Positions 28,204 through 38,031 of a DNA stretch of 64,000 nucleotides are shown piece by piece. Numbering within the stretch: the stretch's first letter is position 1; the number at the start of each line of letters is the position of its first letter. The position numbers and the translations under genes are program-made. Source of the stretch: Staphylococcus argenteus (GTDB lineage: Bacteria > Bacillota > Bacilli > Staphylococcales > Staphylococcaceae); assembly GCF_000236925.1 (NCBI RefSeq), contig NC_016941.1:186001-250000 (forward strand), written 5' to 3'. The notes under the pieces are model-generated. The model made no database searches and was not told where the DNA came from. It was given only the letters and a program-made list of their open reading frames with translations.

Positions 28204-28830
28204 TTAAAATGTTGTTGCTAATTTTTCAGCATTATTAATACTTGTTGCTTTAATTTCTTCAGTTTTATGAGGTTCGGCATTGTGCCCTTCAATAATAATC
28301 GTTTCATATGATGGCACACCTAAGAATGTCATGATTGTTCTCAAATAACGGTCGCCCATTTCAAAATTAGCAGCAGGGCCTTCTGTATAATATCCACCAC
28401 GTGATTGAATGTGTAATACTTTTTTGTCAGTTAGTAAACCTTGTGGTCCTTCAGCAGAGTATTTAAAAGTTTTACCTGCAATTGAAATAGCATCAATATA
28501 TGCTTTGACTACAGGAGGGAAAGAAAGGTTCCACATCGGCGTCACAAATACATATTTATCGGCACTTAAAAAATCTTCTAAAATTTCACTTAGTCTTGAA
28601 ACTTTTATTTGTTCATCATCAGTTAATGTTTCACCATTATTAATTTTTCCCCAACCAGTTAATACATCTTTGTCGATGACTGGAATATAAGTTTCGAATA
28701 AATCGATATGTTTCACTTCGTCCTCAGGATGTTGTTGTTGGTAAGCATCAATAAATGCTTTACCAGCCGCCATAGAATTTGATACTAATTCATTAAATGG
28801 ATGTGCTGTAATATATAATACTTTCGACAT
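28204..28830 (-). CDS. azoR: FMN-dependent NADH-azoreductase
   Basis: 208 residues with a flavodoxin-like fold of the AzoR/AcpD family: start [23 protein letters not shown]-contact region [19 protein letters not shown] and [18 protein letters not shown]. It reduces quinones and azo compounds with NADH in the cytosol and may detoxify quinones. The frame extends nine codons upstream, but ATG 28830 is correctly placed after GAGGAG. Monocistronic, with its own terminator. Confidence 0.9.
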   Translation of the reverse strand: MSKVLYITAHPFNELVSNSMAAGKAFIDAYQQQHPEDEVKHIDLFETYIPVIDKDVLTGWGKINNGETLTDDEQIKVSRLSEILEDFLSADKYVFVTPMWNLSFPPVVKAYIDAISIAGKTFKYSAEGPQGLLTDKKVLHIQSRGGYYTEGPAANFEMGDRYLRTIMTFLGVPSYETIIIEGHNAEPHKTEEIKATSINNAEKLATTF

Positions 28831-29035
28831 ATAAATATTCTCCTCTGTATCTTTCATATTTTAGTATAATTATTATATCGAATATAAAATTTAATAGCAA
28901 TAAGAATACGCATCTAATAACCATTTTATTTAACCGTTTAGGTCGTAGTACCAAAGTATGAGGGCATTTAATTATGAAATATTTGATTTAGAATATATAC
29001 TTAATATCCAAAATATATGAAGGATGGATGCCCCA

Positions 29036-29614
29036 ATGACAAAGCGACCTAAACGTATTTTGGCAACAATTGTACTTTTTTTATCATTATTATTAGCTGT
29101 TGTTTATACAGGTGACATTCAAAAATGGTTTAATCAATATACCGATAAATTGACACAAAATCATAAAGGACAAGGGCACTCAAAATGGGAAGACTTTTTT
29201 AAAGGAAGTCGAGTTACGGAGACTTTTGGTAAATATAAACATTCCCCTTTTGATGGTAAACACTATGGTATTGATTTTGCATTGCCAAAAGGTACACCAA
29301 TTAAAGCGCCAACGAATGGCAAAGTAACACGTATTTTTAATAATGAATTAGGCGGCAAGGTATTACAGATTGCTGAAGATAATGGAGAGTATCATCAATG
29401 GTATTTACACTTAGACAAATATAATGTCAAAGTAGGAGATCGTGTTAAAGCTGGTGACATCATTGCGTATTCTGGTAATACAGGCAAACAAACGACTGGT
29501 GCTCATTTGCATTTTCAAAGAATGAAGGGTGGCGTAGGTAATGCATTTGCAGAAGATCCTCAACCGTTCATTGATCGGTTGCCAGATGGAGAACGTAGTC
29601 TCTATGATTTATAG
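29036..29614 (+). CDS. M23 family metallopeptidase (LytM/lysostaphin-like)
   Basis: 192 residues. A signal anchor (about 8-26) is followed by a short linker and an M23 domain (about 60-185). The zinc ligands are visible in HYGIDF (HxxxD) and GAHLHFQ (HxH). The family cuts peptide cross-bridges of peptidoglycan, in staphylococci often pentaglycine; substrate and activity here are inferred. ATG 29024 is also in frame, but ATG 29036 has AAGGATGG at a better distance. It stands alone with a strong terminator. Confidence 0.88.
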   Translation: MTKRPKRILATIVLFLSLLLAVVYTGDIQKWFNQYTDKLTQNHKGQGHSKWEDFFKGSRVTETFGKYKHSPFDGKHYGIDFALPKGTPIKAPTNGKVTRIFNNELGGKVLQIAEDNGEYHQWYLHLDKYNVKVGDRVKAGDIIAYSGNTGKQTTGAHLHFQRMKGGVGNAFAEDPQPFIDRLPDGERSLYDL

Positions 29615-29646
29615 TCGTAGAAGTGTGCCCGCAGTCTTAAATTTTA

Positions 29647-29693
29647 ACAATCATTATGTGAGTAGAATGCTTACATGATGATTGTTATTTTTT
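29647..29693 (+). terminator. Terminator of the M23 peptidase gene
   Basis: AACAATCATTATGTGA and TTACATGATGATTGTT pair with one bulge, then TATTTTTTG. Confidence 0.88.
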
Positions 29694-29854
29694 GAATGAA
29701 AAAATATATTTTTGATTAGCCAATATGTATCGTGCAAATGATGTTTGTTAATAATGACACTGAAAAATATCGTGCGTAAAATCGCATTATCAACATACGT
29801 GAAACAGTTGTATACAATAACAATTTTCTTTATAAAAGTTTATTTCTGACAGTA

Positions 29855-29869
29855 ATGTAAACGTTTACA
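29855..29869. promoter_or_regulatory. cre/LacI-type operator upstream of the malK promoter
   Basis: ATGTAAACGTTTACA is a perfect cre match and nearly palindromic. It lies just upstream of the -35. A MalR-type LacI repressor could bind the same sequence. Confidence 0.72.
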
Positions 29870-29877
29870 ATTTATGA

Positions 29878-29906
29878 TTGACATTAATAATGACTGAATA
29901 TATGAT
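29878..29906 (+). promoter_or_regulatory. Sigma-A promoter of the sugar ABC operon
   Basis: -35 TTGACA (29878-29883), 17-base spacer, -10 TATGAT (29901-29906). Confidence 0.8.
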
Positions 29907-29920
29907 TTATGTAAGTATTT

Positions 29921-29935
29921 GTGCAAACGTTTTCA
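29921..29935. promoter_or_regulatory. Second cre/LacI-type operator, downstream of the malK promoter
   Basis: GTGCAAACGTTTTCA fits the cre consensus except for the first base and lies about 8-22 bases after the expected transcription start. The centre-to-centre distance to the operator at 29855 is 66 bases, so the two flank the promoter. Confidence 0.68.
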
Positions 29936-29984
29936 CGTAATGTATTGCATAATAAAACTTTAAACAAAGTATGGGAGGCATAAC

Positions 29985-31082
29985 ATGGCAGAATTAAAGT
30001 TAGAGCATATTAAAAAGACGTATGATAACAACAATACTGTAGTGAAAGATTTTAATCTACATATTACTGACAAAGAATTCATTGTATTTGTTGGACCATC
30101 AGGATGCGGTAAATCTACAACATTACGTATGGTTGCGGGTCTAGAGTCTATCACATCAGGAGATTTCTATATTGATGGGGAACGCATGAACGATGTTGAA
30201 CCGAAGAACAGAGATATTGCGATGGTATTTCAAAATTATGCGTTATATCCACATATGACTGTTTTTGAAAATATGGCATTTGGGCTAAAGCTGCGTAATG
30301 TTAACAAAAAAGAGATTGAACAAAAAGTTAATGAAGCAGCAGAAATATTAGGGTTAACTGAGTATCTTGGACGCAAACCAAAAGCATTATCAGGTGGGCA
30401 ACGACAACGTGTTGCTTTAGGTAGAGCTATTGTAAGAGATGCGAAAGTCTTTCTAATGGATGAACCATTATCAAATCTGGATGCGAAGCTACGTGTACAG
30501 ATGCGTACAGAAATTTTGAAATTACATAAGCGACTTAATACTACAACGATTTATGTCACACATGACCAGACTGAAGCGTTGACGATGGCAAGTCGAATTG
30601 TCGTATTAAAAGATGGCGACATTATGCAAGTCGGCACGCCAAGAGAGATATACGACTCGCCAAATTGCATATTTGTGGCACAATTTATCGGTTCACCAGC
30701 GATGAATATGTTGAAAGCTACAGTTGGAATGGATGGTTTGAAAATTGGTGACCATCACTTTAAATTACATAATAAAAAATTTGAAAAGTTAAAAGATGCT
30801 GGCTATTTAGATAAGGAAATCATTTTAGGTATTCGAGCTGAAGACATTCACGAAGAGCCGATATTTATTCAAACTTCTCCAGAGACACAATTTGAATCTG
30901 AGGTAGTTGTATCCGAATTGTTAGGTTCAGAAATTATGGTACATAGTACATTCCAAGGCATGGAATTAATTTCTAAATTAGATTCGAGAACGCAAGTGAT
31001 GGCGAATGACAAGATTACATTAGCATTTGATATGAATAAGTGTCACTTTTTTGATGAAAATACAGGAAATCGAATCGTCTAA
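29985..31082 (+). CDS. malK: Sugar ABC transporter ATPase (MalK/MsmX type)
   Basis: 365 residues. The ATPase domain has Walker A GPSGCGKS (about 37-44), Q-loop [10 protein letters not shown], signature LSGGQRQR and Walker [17 protein letters not shown]. The C-terminal TOBE region runs from about 240. MalK/MsmX proteins energise carbohydrate importers and may serve several systems. It is first in an operon with malE, malF, malG and three enzymes, 12 bases ahead of malE. Start after GGGAGG. S. aureus annotations often call this operon maltose/maltodextrin uptake. Confidence 0.88.
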   Translation: MAELKLEHIKKTYDNNNTVVKDFNLHITDKEFIVFVGPSGCGKSTTLRMVAGLESITSGDFYIDGERMNDVEPKNRDIAMVFQNYALYPHMTVFENMAFGLKLRNVNKKEIEQKVNEAAEILGLTEYLGRKPKALSGGQRQRVALGRAIVRDAKVFLMDEPLSNLDAKLRVQMRTEILKLHKRLNTTTIYVTHDQTEALTMASRIVVLKDGDIMQVGTPREIYDSPNCIFVAQFIGSPAMNMLKATVGMDGLKIGDHHFKLHNKKFEKLKDAGYLDKEIILGIRAEDIHEEPIFIQTSPETQFESEVVVSELLGSEIMVHSTFQGMELISKLDSRTQVMANDKITLAFDMNKCHFFDENTGNRIV

Positions 31083-31094
31083 GGGGGAGTATTC

Positions 31095-32366
31095 ATGTCT
31101 AAATTTTTAAAGTGCATAGCGTTAGTCATTGCAATGTTATTAATCGTAACTGGATGTGGCCCTAATCGTTCGAAAGAAGATATTGATAAAGCATTAAATA
31201 AAGATAATTCTAAAGAAAAGCCAAATCAACTTACGATGTGGGTGGATGGCGATAAACAAATGGCGTTTTATAAAAAAATCACTGAGCAATACACTAAAAA
31301 GACCGGTATTAAAGTAAAACTTGTAAATGTTGCTCAAAATGATCAATTAGAAAATATTTCATTAGATGCACCAGCTGGGAAAGGACCAGATGTCTTTTTC
31401 TTAGCACATGATAATACTGGAAGTGCCTATCTACAAGGTTTAGCTGCTGAAATTAAATTATCAAAAGATGAGTTGAAAGGTTTCAATAAACAAGCACTTA
31501 AAGCGATGAATTATGACAATAAACAACTAGCATTGCCTGCTATCGTTGAAACAACTGCACTTTTCTATAATAAAAAGTTAGTGAAAAATGCGCCGCAAAC
31601 GTTAGAAGAAGTTGAAGCTAATGCTGCTAAATTAACAAATAGTAAAAAGAAACAATACGGTATGCTATTTGATGCCAAAAACTTCTATTTTAATTATCCA
31701 TTTTTATTTGGCAATGATGATTATATTTTTAAGAAAAATGGCAGTGAATATGATATCCATCAATTAGGGCTAAATTCTAAAAATGTGGTAAAGAATGCTG
31801 AACGTTTACAAAAATGGTATGACAAAGGGTACCTGCCAAAAGCTGCTACTCATGATGTGATGATTGGTCTTTTTAAAGAAGGTAAAGTAGGACAATTTGT
31901 AACGGGACCATGGAACATTAATGAGTATCAAGAGACATTTGGTAAAGATCTTGGTGTGACAACATTACCTACAGATGGTGGTAAACAGATGAAGCCGTTT
32001 CTTGGTGTGCGTGGTTGGTATTTATCTGAATACAGTAAGCATAAGTATTGGGCTAAAGACTTAATGTTGTATATCACTAGTAAAGATACATTACAAAAAT
32101 ATACAGATGAAATGAGCGAAATTACTGGACGCGTTGATGTTAAATCATCTAATCCGAATTTGAAAGTGTTTGAAAAACAAGCACGTCATGCTGAACCGAT
32201 GCCTAATATTCCAGAAATGAGACAAGTTTGGGAACCGATGGGCAATGCCAGTACATTTATCTCGAATGGTAAGAATCCAAAAGAAGCTTTAGACGAAGCG
32301 ACGAATGATATTACGCAAAATATTAAGATTCTTCATCCATCACAAAACGATAAGAAAGGAGATTAG
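31095..32366 (+). CDS. malE: Sugar-binding lipoprotein (MalE-like, family 1 solute-binding protein)
   Basis: 423 residues. Signal peptide with lipobox IVTGC (Cys about 21), then an extracellular sugar-binding fold (QLTMWVDGDKQMAFYKKITE at the start, KGPDVFFLAHDNTGSAYLQG and GKVGQFVTGPWNINEYQ further on). It collects sugar for the malFG permease. The start ATG follows AGGGGGAG, and two bases separate its stop from malF. Ligand not determinable here; maltodextrin is the usual annotation. Confidence 0.88.
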   Translation: MSKFLKCIALVIAMLLIVTGCGPNRSKEDIDKALNKDNSKEKPNQLTMWVDGDKQMAFYKKITEQYTKKTGIKVKLVNVAQNDQLENISLDAPAGKGPDVFFLAHDNTGSAYLQGLAAEIKLSKDELKGFNKQALKAMNYDNKQLALPAIVETTALFYNKKLVKNAPQTLEEVEANAAKLTNSKKKQYGMLFDAKNFYFNYPFLFGNDDYIFKKNGSEYDIHQLGLNSKNVVKNAERLQKWYDKGYLPKAATHDVMIGLFKEGKVGQFVTGPWNINEYQETFGKDLGVTTLPTDGGKQMKPFLGVRGWYLSEYSKHKYWAKDLMLYITSKDTLQKYTDEMSEITGRVDVKSSNPNLKVFEKQARHAEPMPNIPEMRQVWEPMGNASTFISNGKNPKEALDEATNDITQNIKILHPSQNDKKGD

Positions 32367-32368
32367 TT

Positions 32369-33637
32369 ATGACGAAACGTAACCCTAAATTAGCTGCATT
32401 ATTATCTGTCATACCTGGTTTGGGTCAGTTTTATAACAAAAGGCCCATTAAAGGCACGATATTCTTTATCTTTTTCATCAGTTTTATTTCTGTATTTTAT
32501 AGCTTTTTAAATATTGGATTTTGGGGATTATTCACATTAGGAACTGTACCTAAATTAGATGATTCTCGGGTATTACTAGCTCAAGGTATCATTTCTTTAT
32601 TGCTTGTTGCTTTCGCAATAATGTTATACGTCATCAACATATTAGATGCATACCGCAATGCCCAACGATTTAATCGTAATGAAGAAATAAAAGATCCGAA
32701 AGCACGTATGGTTGCAACTTGGGACAAGACTTTCCCATACTTACTAATCTCACCAGGTACATTTTTATTGATATTTGTAGTTGTGTTTCCACTGATATTT
32801 ATGTTTGGTGTGGCATTTACGAACTACAATTTATACAATGCGCCTCCTAGGCACACATTAGAGTGGGTTGGATTAGATAATTTCAAAACATTATTCACAA
32901 TCGGTGTTTGGCGCAAAACATTTTTTAGTGTTATTACTTGGACATTAGTTTGGACACTTGTTGCAACAACACTGCAAATTGCATTAGGTCTATTTTTGGC
33001 AATCATTGTCAATCATCCTGTTGTTAAAGGAAAGAAATTTATTCGTACGGTGCTAATTTTACCTTGGGCTGTACCATCATTTGTAACAATATTAATTTTT
33101 GTAGCATTATTTAATGATGAATTTGGTGCTATAAATAATAGCATTTTGCAACCATTATTAGGTGTGGCACCAGCGTGGTTAAGTGATCCATTTTGGACAA
33201 AAATTGCTTTAATTGGTATCCAAGTATGGCTAGGTTTTCCATTTGTCTTTGCACTTTTCACAGGTGTATTACAAAGTATTTCATCTGATTGGTATGAAGC
33301 AGCAGACATGGATGGCGCATCAAGCTGGCAAAAATTTAGAAATATCACGTTTCCACATGTTATTTATGCCACTGCACCGTTGTTAATCATGCAATATGCA
33401 GGTAATTTTAATAATTTCAATCTTATCTATTTATTTAATAAAGGTGGCCCACCAGTTTCAGGTCAAAATGCGGGTAGTACGGACATCTTAATATCTTGGG
33501 TATACAATCTGACATTTGAGTTTAATAACTTTAATATGGGGGCAGTTGTGTCATTAATTATTGGTTTTATTGTGGCTATTGTTGCATTTATTCAATTCAG
33601 ACGTACTAGTACTTTTAAAGATGAGGGAGGTTTATAA
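32369..33637 (+). CDS. malF: Sugar ABC transporter permease (MalF-like)
   Basis: 422 residues with about eight membrane segments. The first ~110 residues (LSVIPGLGQFYNKRPIKGTI onward) form an extra N-terminal membrane module seen in several Firmicute MalF proteins. The permease core follows, with coupling loop WYEAADMDGASSWQKFRNIT. It pairs with MalG. The next gene starts two bases after its stop. Confidence 0.88.
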   Translation: MTKRNPKLAALLSVIPGLGQFYNKRPIKGTIFFIFFISFISVFYSFLNIGFWGLFTLGTVPKLDDSRVLLAQGIISLLLVAFAIMLYVINILDAYRNAQRFNRNEEIKDPKARMVATWDKTFPYLLISPGTFLLIFVVVFPLIFMFGVAFTNYNLYNAPPRHTLEWVGLDNFKTLFTIGVWRKTFFSVITWTLVWTLVATTLQIALGLFLAIIVNHPVVKGKKFIRTVLILPWAVPSFVTILIFVALFNDEFGAINNSILQPLLGVAPAWLSDPFWTKIALIGIQVWLGFPFVFALFTGVLQSISSDWYEAADMDGASSWQKFRNITFPHVIYATAPLLIMQYAGNFNNFNLIYLFNKGGPPVSGQNAGSTDILISWVYNLTFEFNNFNMGAVVSLIIGFIVAIVAFIQFRRTSTFKDEGGL

Positions 33638-33638
33638 G

Positions 33639-34478
33639 ATGGCAAAGAAGAAGCGTGCTTTAAAAGCAATCGGTATTTATAGTTTTATAGCGATAATGTT
33701 TGTCATCATATTATATCCATTATTATGGACGTTCGGTATTTCCCTTAATCCAGGTACGAATTTATATGGAGCTAAGATGATACCGGATAATGCGACATTT
33801 AAAAATTACGCCTTTTTATTATTTGATGAAAGTAGTCAATATTTGACTTGGTATAAAAATACGCTCATCGTAGCATCAGCAAATGCATTGTTTAGTGTGA
33901 TATTTGTTACATTAACAGCATATGCCTTTTCGAGATATCGCTTTGTAGGACGTAAATATGGATTAATTACATTTTTGATTTTACAAATGTTTCCAGTATT
34001 GATGGCAATGGTCGCAATCTATATTTTATTAAATACAATCGGATTATTAGATTCATTATTTGGATTAACACTTGTATATATTGGTGGTTCGATACCGATG
34101 AATGCATTTTTAGTGAAAGGTTACTTTGATACGATTCCTAAAGAACTTGATGAATCTGCAAAAATTGATGGAGCGGGACATATGCGCATTTTCTTACAAA
34201 TCATGTTGCCATTAGCTAAACCGATTCTAGCAGTTGTTGCTTTATTCAATTTTATGGGACCGTTTATGGACTTTATATTACCTAAAATTTTATTGAGAAG
34301 CCCTGAAAAATTCACTTTAGCAGTCGGACTTTTCAACTTTATTAACGATAAATATGCAAACAATTTCACAGTGTTTGCGGCAGGAGCCATTATGATTGCA
34401 GTCCCTATAGCTATAGTATTCTTGTTCTTACAACGCTATTTAGTATCAGGTTTAACGACTGGTGCGACAAAAGGTTAG
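33639..34478 (+). CDS. malG: Sugar ABC transporter permease (MalG-like)
   Basis: 279 residues with six membrane segments and coupling loop IPKELDESAKIDGAGHMRIF. The frame is open far upstream inside malF, but ATG 33639 directly follows the malF stop and has GGGAGG seven bases ahead. It is the last transporter gene before the enzymes. Confidence 0.9.
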   Translation: MAKKKRALKAIGIYSFIAIMFVIILYPLLWTFGISLNPGTNLYGAKMIPDNATFKNYAFLLFDESSQYLTWYKNTLIVASANALFSVIFVTLTAYAFSRYRFVGRKYGLITFLILQMFPVLMAMVAIYILLNTIGLLDSLFGLTLVYIGGSIPMNAFLVKGYFDTIPKELDESAKIDGAGHMRIFLQIMLPLAKPILAVVALFNFMGPFMDFILPKILLRSPEKFTLAVGLFNFINDKYANNFTVFAAGAIMIAVPIAIVFLFLQRYLVSGLTTGATKG

Positions 34479-34551
34479 TTTGAAAAAAGGAGTATGACAG
34501 AAGTGATAAAGAACCACTAATGATGATAATGATTTAAAGGAGGACGAGATG

Positions 34552-35628
34552 ATGACGATTAAGGTTGGAATTATTGGATGTGGTGGTATTGCAAATGGCA
34601 AACATATGCCGAGTTTACAAAAAGTTGAAGATGTTGAAATGGTCGCATTTTGTGATGTAGATATTTCGAAAGCGGAGTGTGCAGCAGAAGCATACGGCAC
34701 GAAAGATGCACAAGTTTATGATGATTATCAAGAGTTGTTAAAAAATAAAGCGATTGATGTTATCCACGTATGTACACCGAATGATTCACATTGTGATATT
34801 ACTGTAGCGGGACTATACGCCGGCAAACATGTGATGTGTGAAAAACCGATGGCTAAGACGACAGCGGAAGCACAAAAAATGATAGATGCAGCTAAAGAAA
34901 CAGGTAAAAAATTAACAATAGGCTATCAAAATCGCTTCAGAGCAGATAGTCAGTTTTTATATCAATCAACGCAACGTGGTGATTTAGGTGACATTTACTT
35001 TGGAAAAGCACATGCCATTCGTCGACGTGCTGTGCCAACATGGGGTGTTTTCTTAAATGAGGAAGCACAAGGTGGTGGACCTTTAATTGATATCGGGACG
35101 CATGCATTAGATTTAACACTATGGATGATGAATAATTATGAACCGGAATCGGTGATGGGTTCAACATTTCATAAATTAAATAAACAACATGATGCTGCAA
35201 ACGCTTGGGGATCATGGGATCCAGATGAATTTACAGTTGAAGATTCTGCATTTGGATTCATTAAAATGAAAAACGGTGCAACTATTATTTTAGAATCTGC
35301 ATGGGCGATTAATTCTTTAGAAGTTGATGAGGCGAAATGTTCGTTATCCGGAACAAAAGCGGGAGCTGATATGAAAGACGGTTTACGTATTCATGGCGAT
35401 GATATGGGCACACTATACACTAAACATGTTGAATTAGAGAACAAAGGTGTCGATTTTTATGAAGGTAATGAAGTGGACGAAGCTGAAGAAGAAGCGAAAG
35501 CTTGGATAAATGCAGTTGTTAATGATACAGAACCAGTTGTAAAACCAGAACAAGCAATGATAGTAACTAAAATACTTGAAGCAATTTATCAATCTGCAAA
35601 ATCAGGCAAAGCAGTTTACTTTGATTAA
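34552..35628 (+). CDS. Gfo/Idh/MocA family NAD(P)-dependent sugar oxidoreductase 1
   Basis: 358 residues. The N-terminal Rossmann domain has VGIIGCGGIANGKHMPSLQK, followed by the family motif MCEKPMAKT with the conserved Lys. The C-terminal alpha/beta domain carries RRRAVPTWGVF and GGGPLIDIGTHALDLTLW, where His is a catalytic candidate. The family oxidises or reduces sugar and inositol hydroxyls. Two ATGs (34549, 34552) follow AAGGAGG; the second has the better spacing. It lies after the ABC transporter genes and before a paralogue, implying action on the imported sugar. Confidence 0.87.
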   Translation: MTIKVGIIGCGGIANGKHMPSLQKVEDVEMVAFCDVDISKAECAAEAYGTKDAQVYDDYQELLKNKAIDVIHVCTPNDSHCDITVAGLYAGKHVMCEKPMAKTTAEAQKMIDAAKETGKKLTIGYQNRFRADSQFLYQSTQRGDLGDIYFGKAHAIRRRAVPTWGVFLNEEAQGGGPLIDIGTHALDLTLWMMNNYEPESVMGSTFHKLNKQHDAANAWGSWDPDEFTVEDSAFGFIKMKNGATIILESAWAINSLEVDEAKCSLSGTKAGADMKDGLRIHGDDMGTLYTKHVELENKGVDFYEGNEVDEAEEEAKAWINAVVNDTEPVVKPEQAMIVTKILEAIYQSAKSGKAVYFD

Positions 35629-35652
35629 TATCTTTTATTAAGGAGGAACATC

Positions 35653-36693
35653 ATGACTAAACTAAACGTTGGTGTGATTGGTGTTGGTGGCATTGCACAA
35701 GACCGTCATATTCCAGCATTACTGAAACTCAAAGATAAAGTTTCACTAGCAGCAGTGCAAGATATTAACACAGTACAAATGATTGATGTTGCCAAACGTT
35801 TTAATATTCCACATGCAGTTGAAACACCAAGAGAATTGTTTGAACTCGTTGATGCGGTCGTCATATGTACGCCTAACAAATTCCATGCTGATCTTTCAAT
35901 AGAAGCATTGAATCATGGTGTCCATGTAATGTGTGAAAAACCAATGGCAATGACGACGGAAGAGTGCGATCGTATGATTGAAGCAGCTAACAGAAACCAA
36001 AAATTATTGACTGTTGCTTATCATTATCGACATACTGATGTCGCTATTACTGCTAAAAAAGCAATAAAATCAGGTGTTGTTGGCAAGCCTTTAGTTGCAC
36101 GTGTACAAGCGATGCGCAGGCGTAAAGTACCTGGTTGGGGTGTGTTTACAAATAAAGCATTGCAAGGCGGCGGTAGCTTAATCGACTATGGATGTCATTT
36201 ATTAGATTTATCCATGTGGTTATTAGGCAAAGATATGTTGCCACAAAATGTTTTAGGCAAAACATATAATCAATTGAGCAAACAACCGAATCAACTCAAT
36301 GATTGGGGAACATTTGATCATAAAACATTTGATGTAGATGATCATGTCACGAGTTATATAACGTTTTCAAATAGAGCGAGTATGCAGTTTGAGTGTTCTT
36401 GGTCTGCAAATATTAAAGAAGACAAGATGCACGTAAGTTTATCGGGTGAAAATGGCGGTATAAATTTATTTCCTTTTGAAATTTATGAACCACGTTTTGG
36501 AACTATTGTTGAAAGTAGTGCTGATGTTGAACATAACGAGGACATTGCTGGAGATAGACAGGCTCGAAACTTTGTTAATGCGTGTTTAGGATTAGAAGAA
36601 ATCGTTGTGAAGGCGGAAGAGGCACGCAATGTAAACGCCCTTATAGAAGCGATTTATCGTAGTGATTTAGATAATAAGAGCATACAACTTTAA
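35653..36693 (+). CDS. Gfo/Idh/MocA family NAD(P)-dependent sugar oxidoreductase 2
   Basis: 346 residues, a paralogue of the gene just before it. NAD-binding VGVIGVGGIAQDRHIPALLK, motif MCEKPMAMT, then RRRKVPGWGVF and GGGSLIDYGCHLLDLSMW. The two share the RRR-x-VP-x-WGVF and GGG-x-LID pattern but differ enough for distinct substrates or reaction steps. AAGGAGG precedes the ATG; 24 bases separate it from the first dehydrogenase. Confidence 0.87.
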   Translation: MTKLNVGVIGVGGIAQDRHIPALLKLKDKVSLAAVQDINTVQMIDVAKRFNIPHAVETPRELFELVDAVVICTPNKFHADLSIEALNHGVHVMCEKPMAMTTEECDRMIEAANRNQKLLTVAYHYRHTDVAITAKKAIKSGVVGKPLVARVQAMRRRKVPGWGVFTNKALQGGGSLIDYGCHLLDLSMWLLGKDMLPQNVLGKTYNQLSKQPNQLNDWGTFDHKTFDVDDHVTSYITFSNRASMQFECSWSANIKEDKMHVSLSGENGGINLFPFEIYEPRFGTIVESSADVEHNEDIAGDRQARNFVNACLGLEEIVVKAEEARNVNALIEAIYRSDLDNKSIQL

Positions 36694-36747
36694 TGATTGA
36701 TATAAATAATAAAAATTCTCAATATATAAATGAAGGAGTGCTTTTCA

Positions 36748-37716
36748 ATGAAAATTGGTGTATTTTCAGTGTTATTTTACGATAAAAACTTTGAGGAAAT
36801 GTTGGATTATGTTGCAGAATCTGGATTAGATATGATTGAAGTTGGAACAGGTGGTAATCCAGGAGATAAGTTTTGTAAATTAGATGAATTATTACAAGAC
36901 GAAGACAAGAGACAAGCATTTATGAAGTCAATTACAGACAGAGGATTGCAAATAAGTGGCTTCAGTTGCCATAACAATCCCATTTCGCCAGACCCTGAAG
37001 AAGCAAAAGAAGCGGATGAAACTTTACGTAAAACAATTCGTTTAGCAAATCTACTAGATGTGCCAGTTGTAAATACATTTTCAGGTATTGCTGGTTCAGA
37101 TGATACAGCTAAAAAACCTAATTGGCCTGTAACACCTTGGCCAACAGCATACTCTGAAATATATGATTATCAGTGGAACGAAAAGTTGATACCATATTGG
37201 AAAGACTTAGCTGAATTTGCAAAAGAACAAGACGTTAAAATTGCAATAGAGTTGCATGCAGGATTTTTAGTGCATACGCCATATACAATGTTGAAATTAC
37301 GTGAAGCTACGAATGAATATATTGGTGCTAATTTAGATCCAAGTCATTTGTGGTGGCAAGGAATTGATCCGATTGCTGCGATTCGAATTTTAGGGCAAGC
37401 AAATGCAATACACCACTTCCATGCAAAAGATACGTACATTAATCAAGAAAATGTAAATATGTATGGATTAACTGATATGCAGCCGTATGGCAATGTCGCA
37501 ACAAGAGCTTGGACATTCCGAACAGTTGGTTATGGACACAGTCCATATGTATGGGCGGATATTATTAGCCAACTTATTATTAATGGATATGATTATGTAT
37601 TAAGTATTGAACATGAAGATCCTATTATGTCAGTCGAGGAAGGTTTCCAAAAAGCTTGTCAAACATTGAAGTCAGTAAATATTTATGATAAGCCAGCTGA
37701 TATGTGGTGGGCCTAA
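36748..37716 (+). CDS. Sugar phosphate isomerase/epimerase-like TIM-barrel protein
   Basis: 322 residues of the AP-endonuclease-2-like (xylose isomerase-like) TIM barrel. Metal ligands are likely in AIELHAGFLVHTP (Glu), NLDPSHLWWQGID (Asp, His), HFHAKDT (His) and LSIEHEDP (Glu). Relatives include hydroxypyruvate isomerase, inosose dehydratase and enzymes acting on 3-keto sugars. The frame opens at 36730, but ATG 36748 has AAGGAG nine bases before it. Last gene of the transporter/dehydrogenase operon; its terminator lies downstream. Confidence 0.85.
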   Translation: MKIGVFSVLFYDKNFEEMLDYVAESGLDMIEVGTGGNPGDKFCKLDELLQDEDKRQAFMKSITDRGLQISGFSCHNNPISPDPEEAKEADETLRKTIRLANLLDVPVVNTFSGIAGSDDTAKKPNWPVTPWPTAYSEIYDYQWNEKLIPYWKDLAEFAKEQDVKIAIELHAGFLVHTPYTMLKLREATNEYIGANLDPSHLWWQGIDPIAAIRILGQANAIHHFHAKDTYINQENVNMYGLTDMQPYGNVATRAWTFRTVGYGHSPYVWADIISQLIINGYDYVLSIEHEDPIMSVEEGFQKACQTLKSVNIYDKPADMWWA

Positions 37717-38026
37717 TCTAAAAGTTTGGTAAGTGTGAGGGTTGTCTGAAGTTAGACTGATGTAGGTGTCAAAATTGATACCTTATTGTATTATGATAAT
37801 TGCTAATTGGTGTTGATTATAACTATAGAGAATACCACTCGCTAACTATTTAAATATGTCCGACAGTTTAAGTCGGTAAGAATGATAACAAGCGGTTGGT
37901 TTTCATAGTAAAAGCCTGTTGTCACGTTCGTTGTAGATATAGTATGCTTTGAAGATTTCTGGATGCATCAGAACATACTTTGAAGATGTATATCTATTTT
38001 GATTAACGTGATGACAGGCTTTATTT
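37717..38026. other. Intergenic region after the sugar operon
   Basis: Contains a small hairpin CCGAC/GTCGG (about 37859-37876) and the long inverted repeat described separately. No gene seen. Confidence 0.5.
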
Positions 38027-38031
38027 TTATA
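37911..38031. terminator. Long inverted repeat between convergent genes, probable bidirectional terminator
   Basis: AAAGCCTGTTGTCACGTT (37911) pairs with AACGTGATGACAGGCTTT (38005-38022) around a 76-base interior that contains TAGATATA/TATATCTA and a direct repeat of CTTTGAAGAT. Rightward it ends in TTTATTTTTA. Confidence 0.68.

Larger units (their letters stand above)
29615..29984. other. Regulatory region before the sugar ABC operon
   Basis: Holds the M23-gene terminator, a palindrome TTGTATACAA (29808-29817) of unknown meaning, and the promoter with two cre-like operators. Confidence 0.6.
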
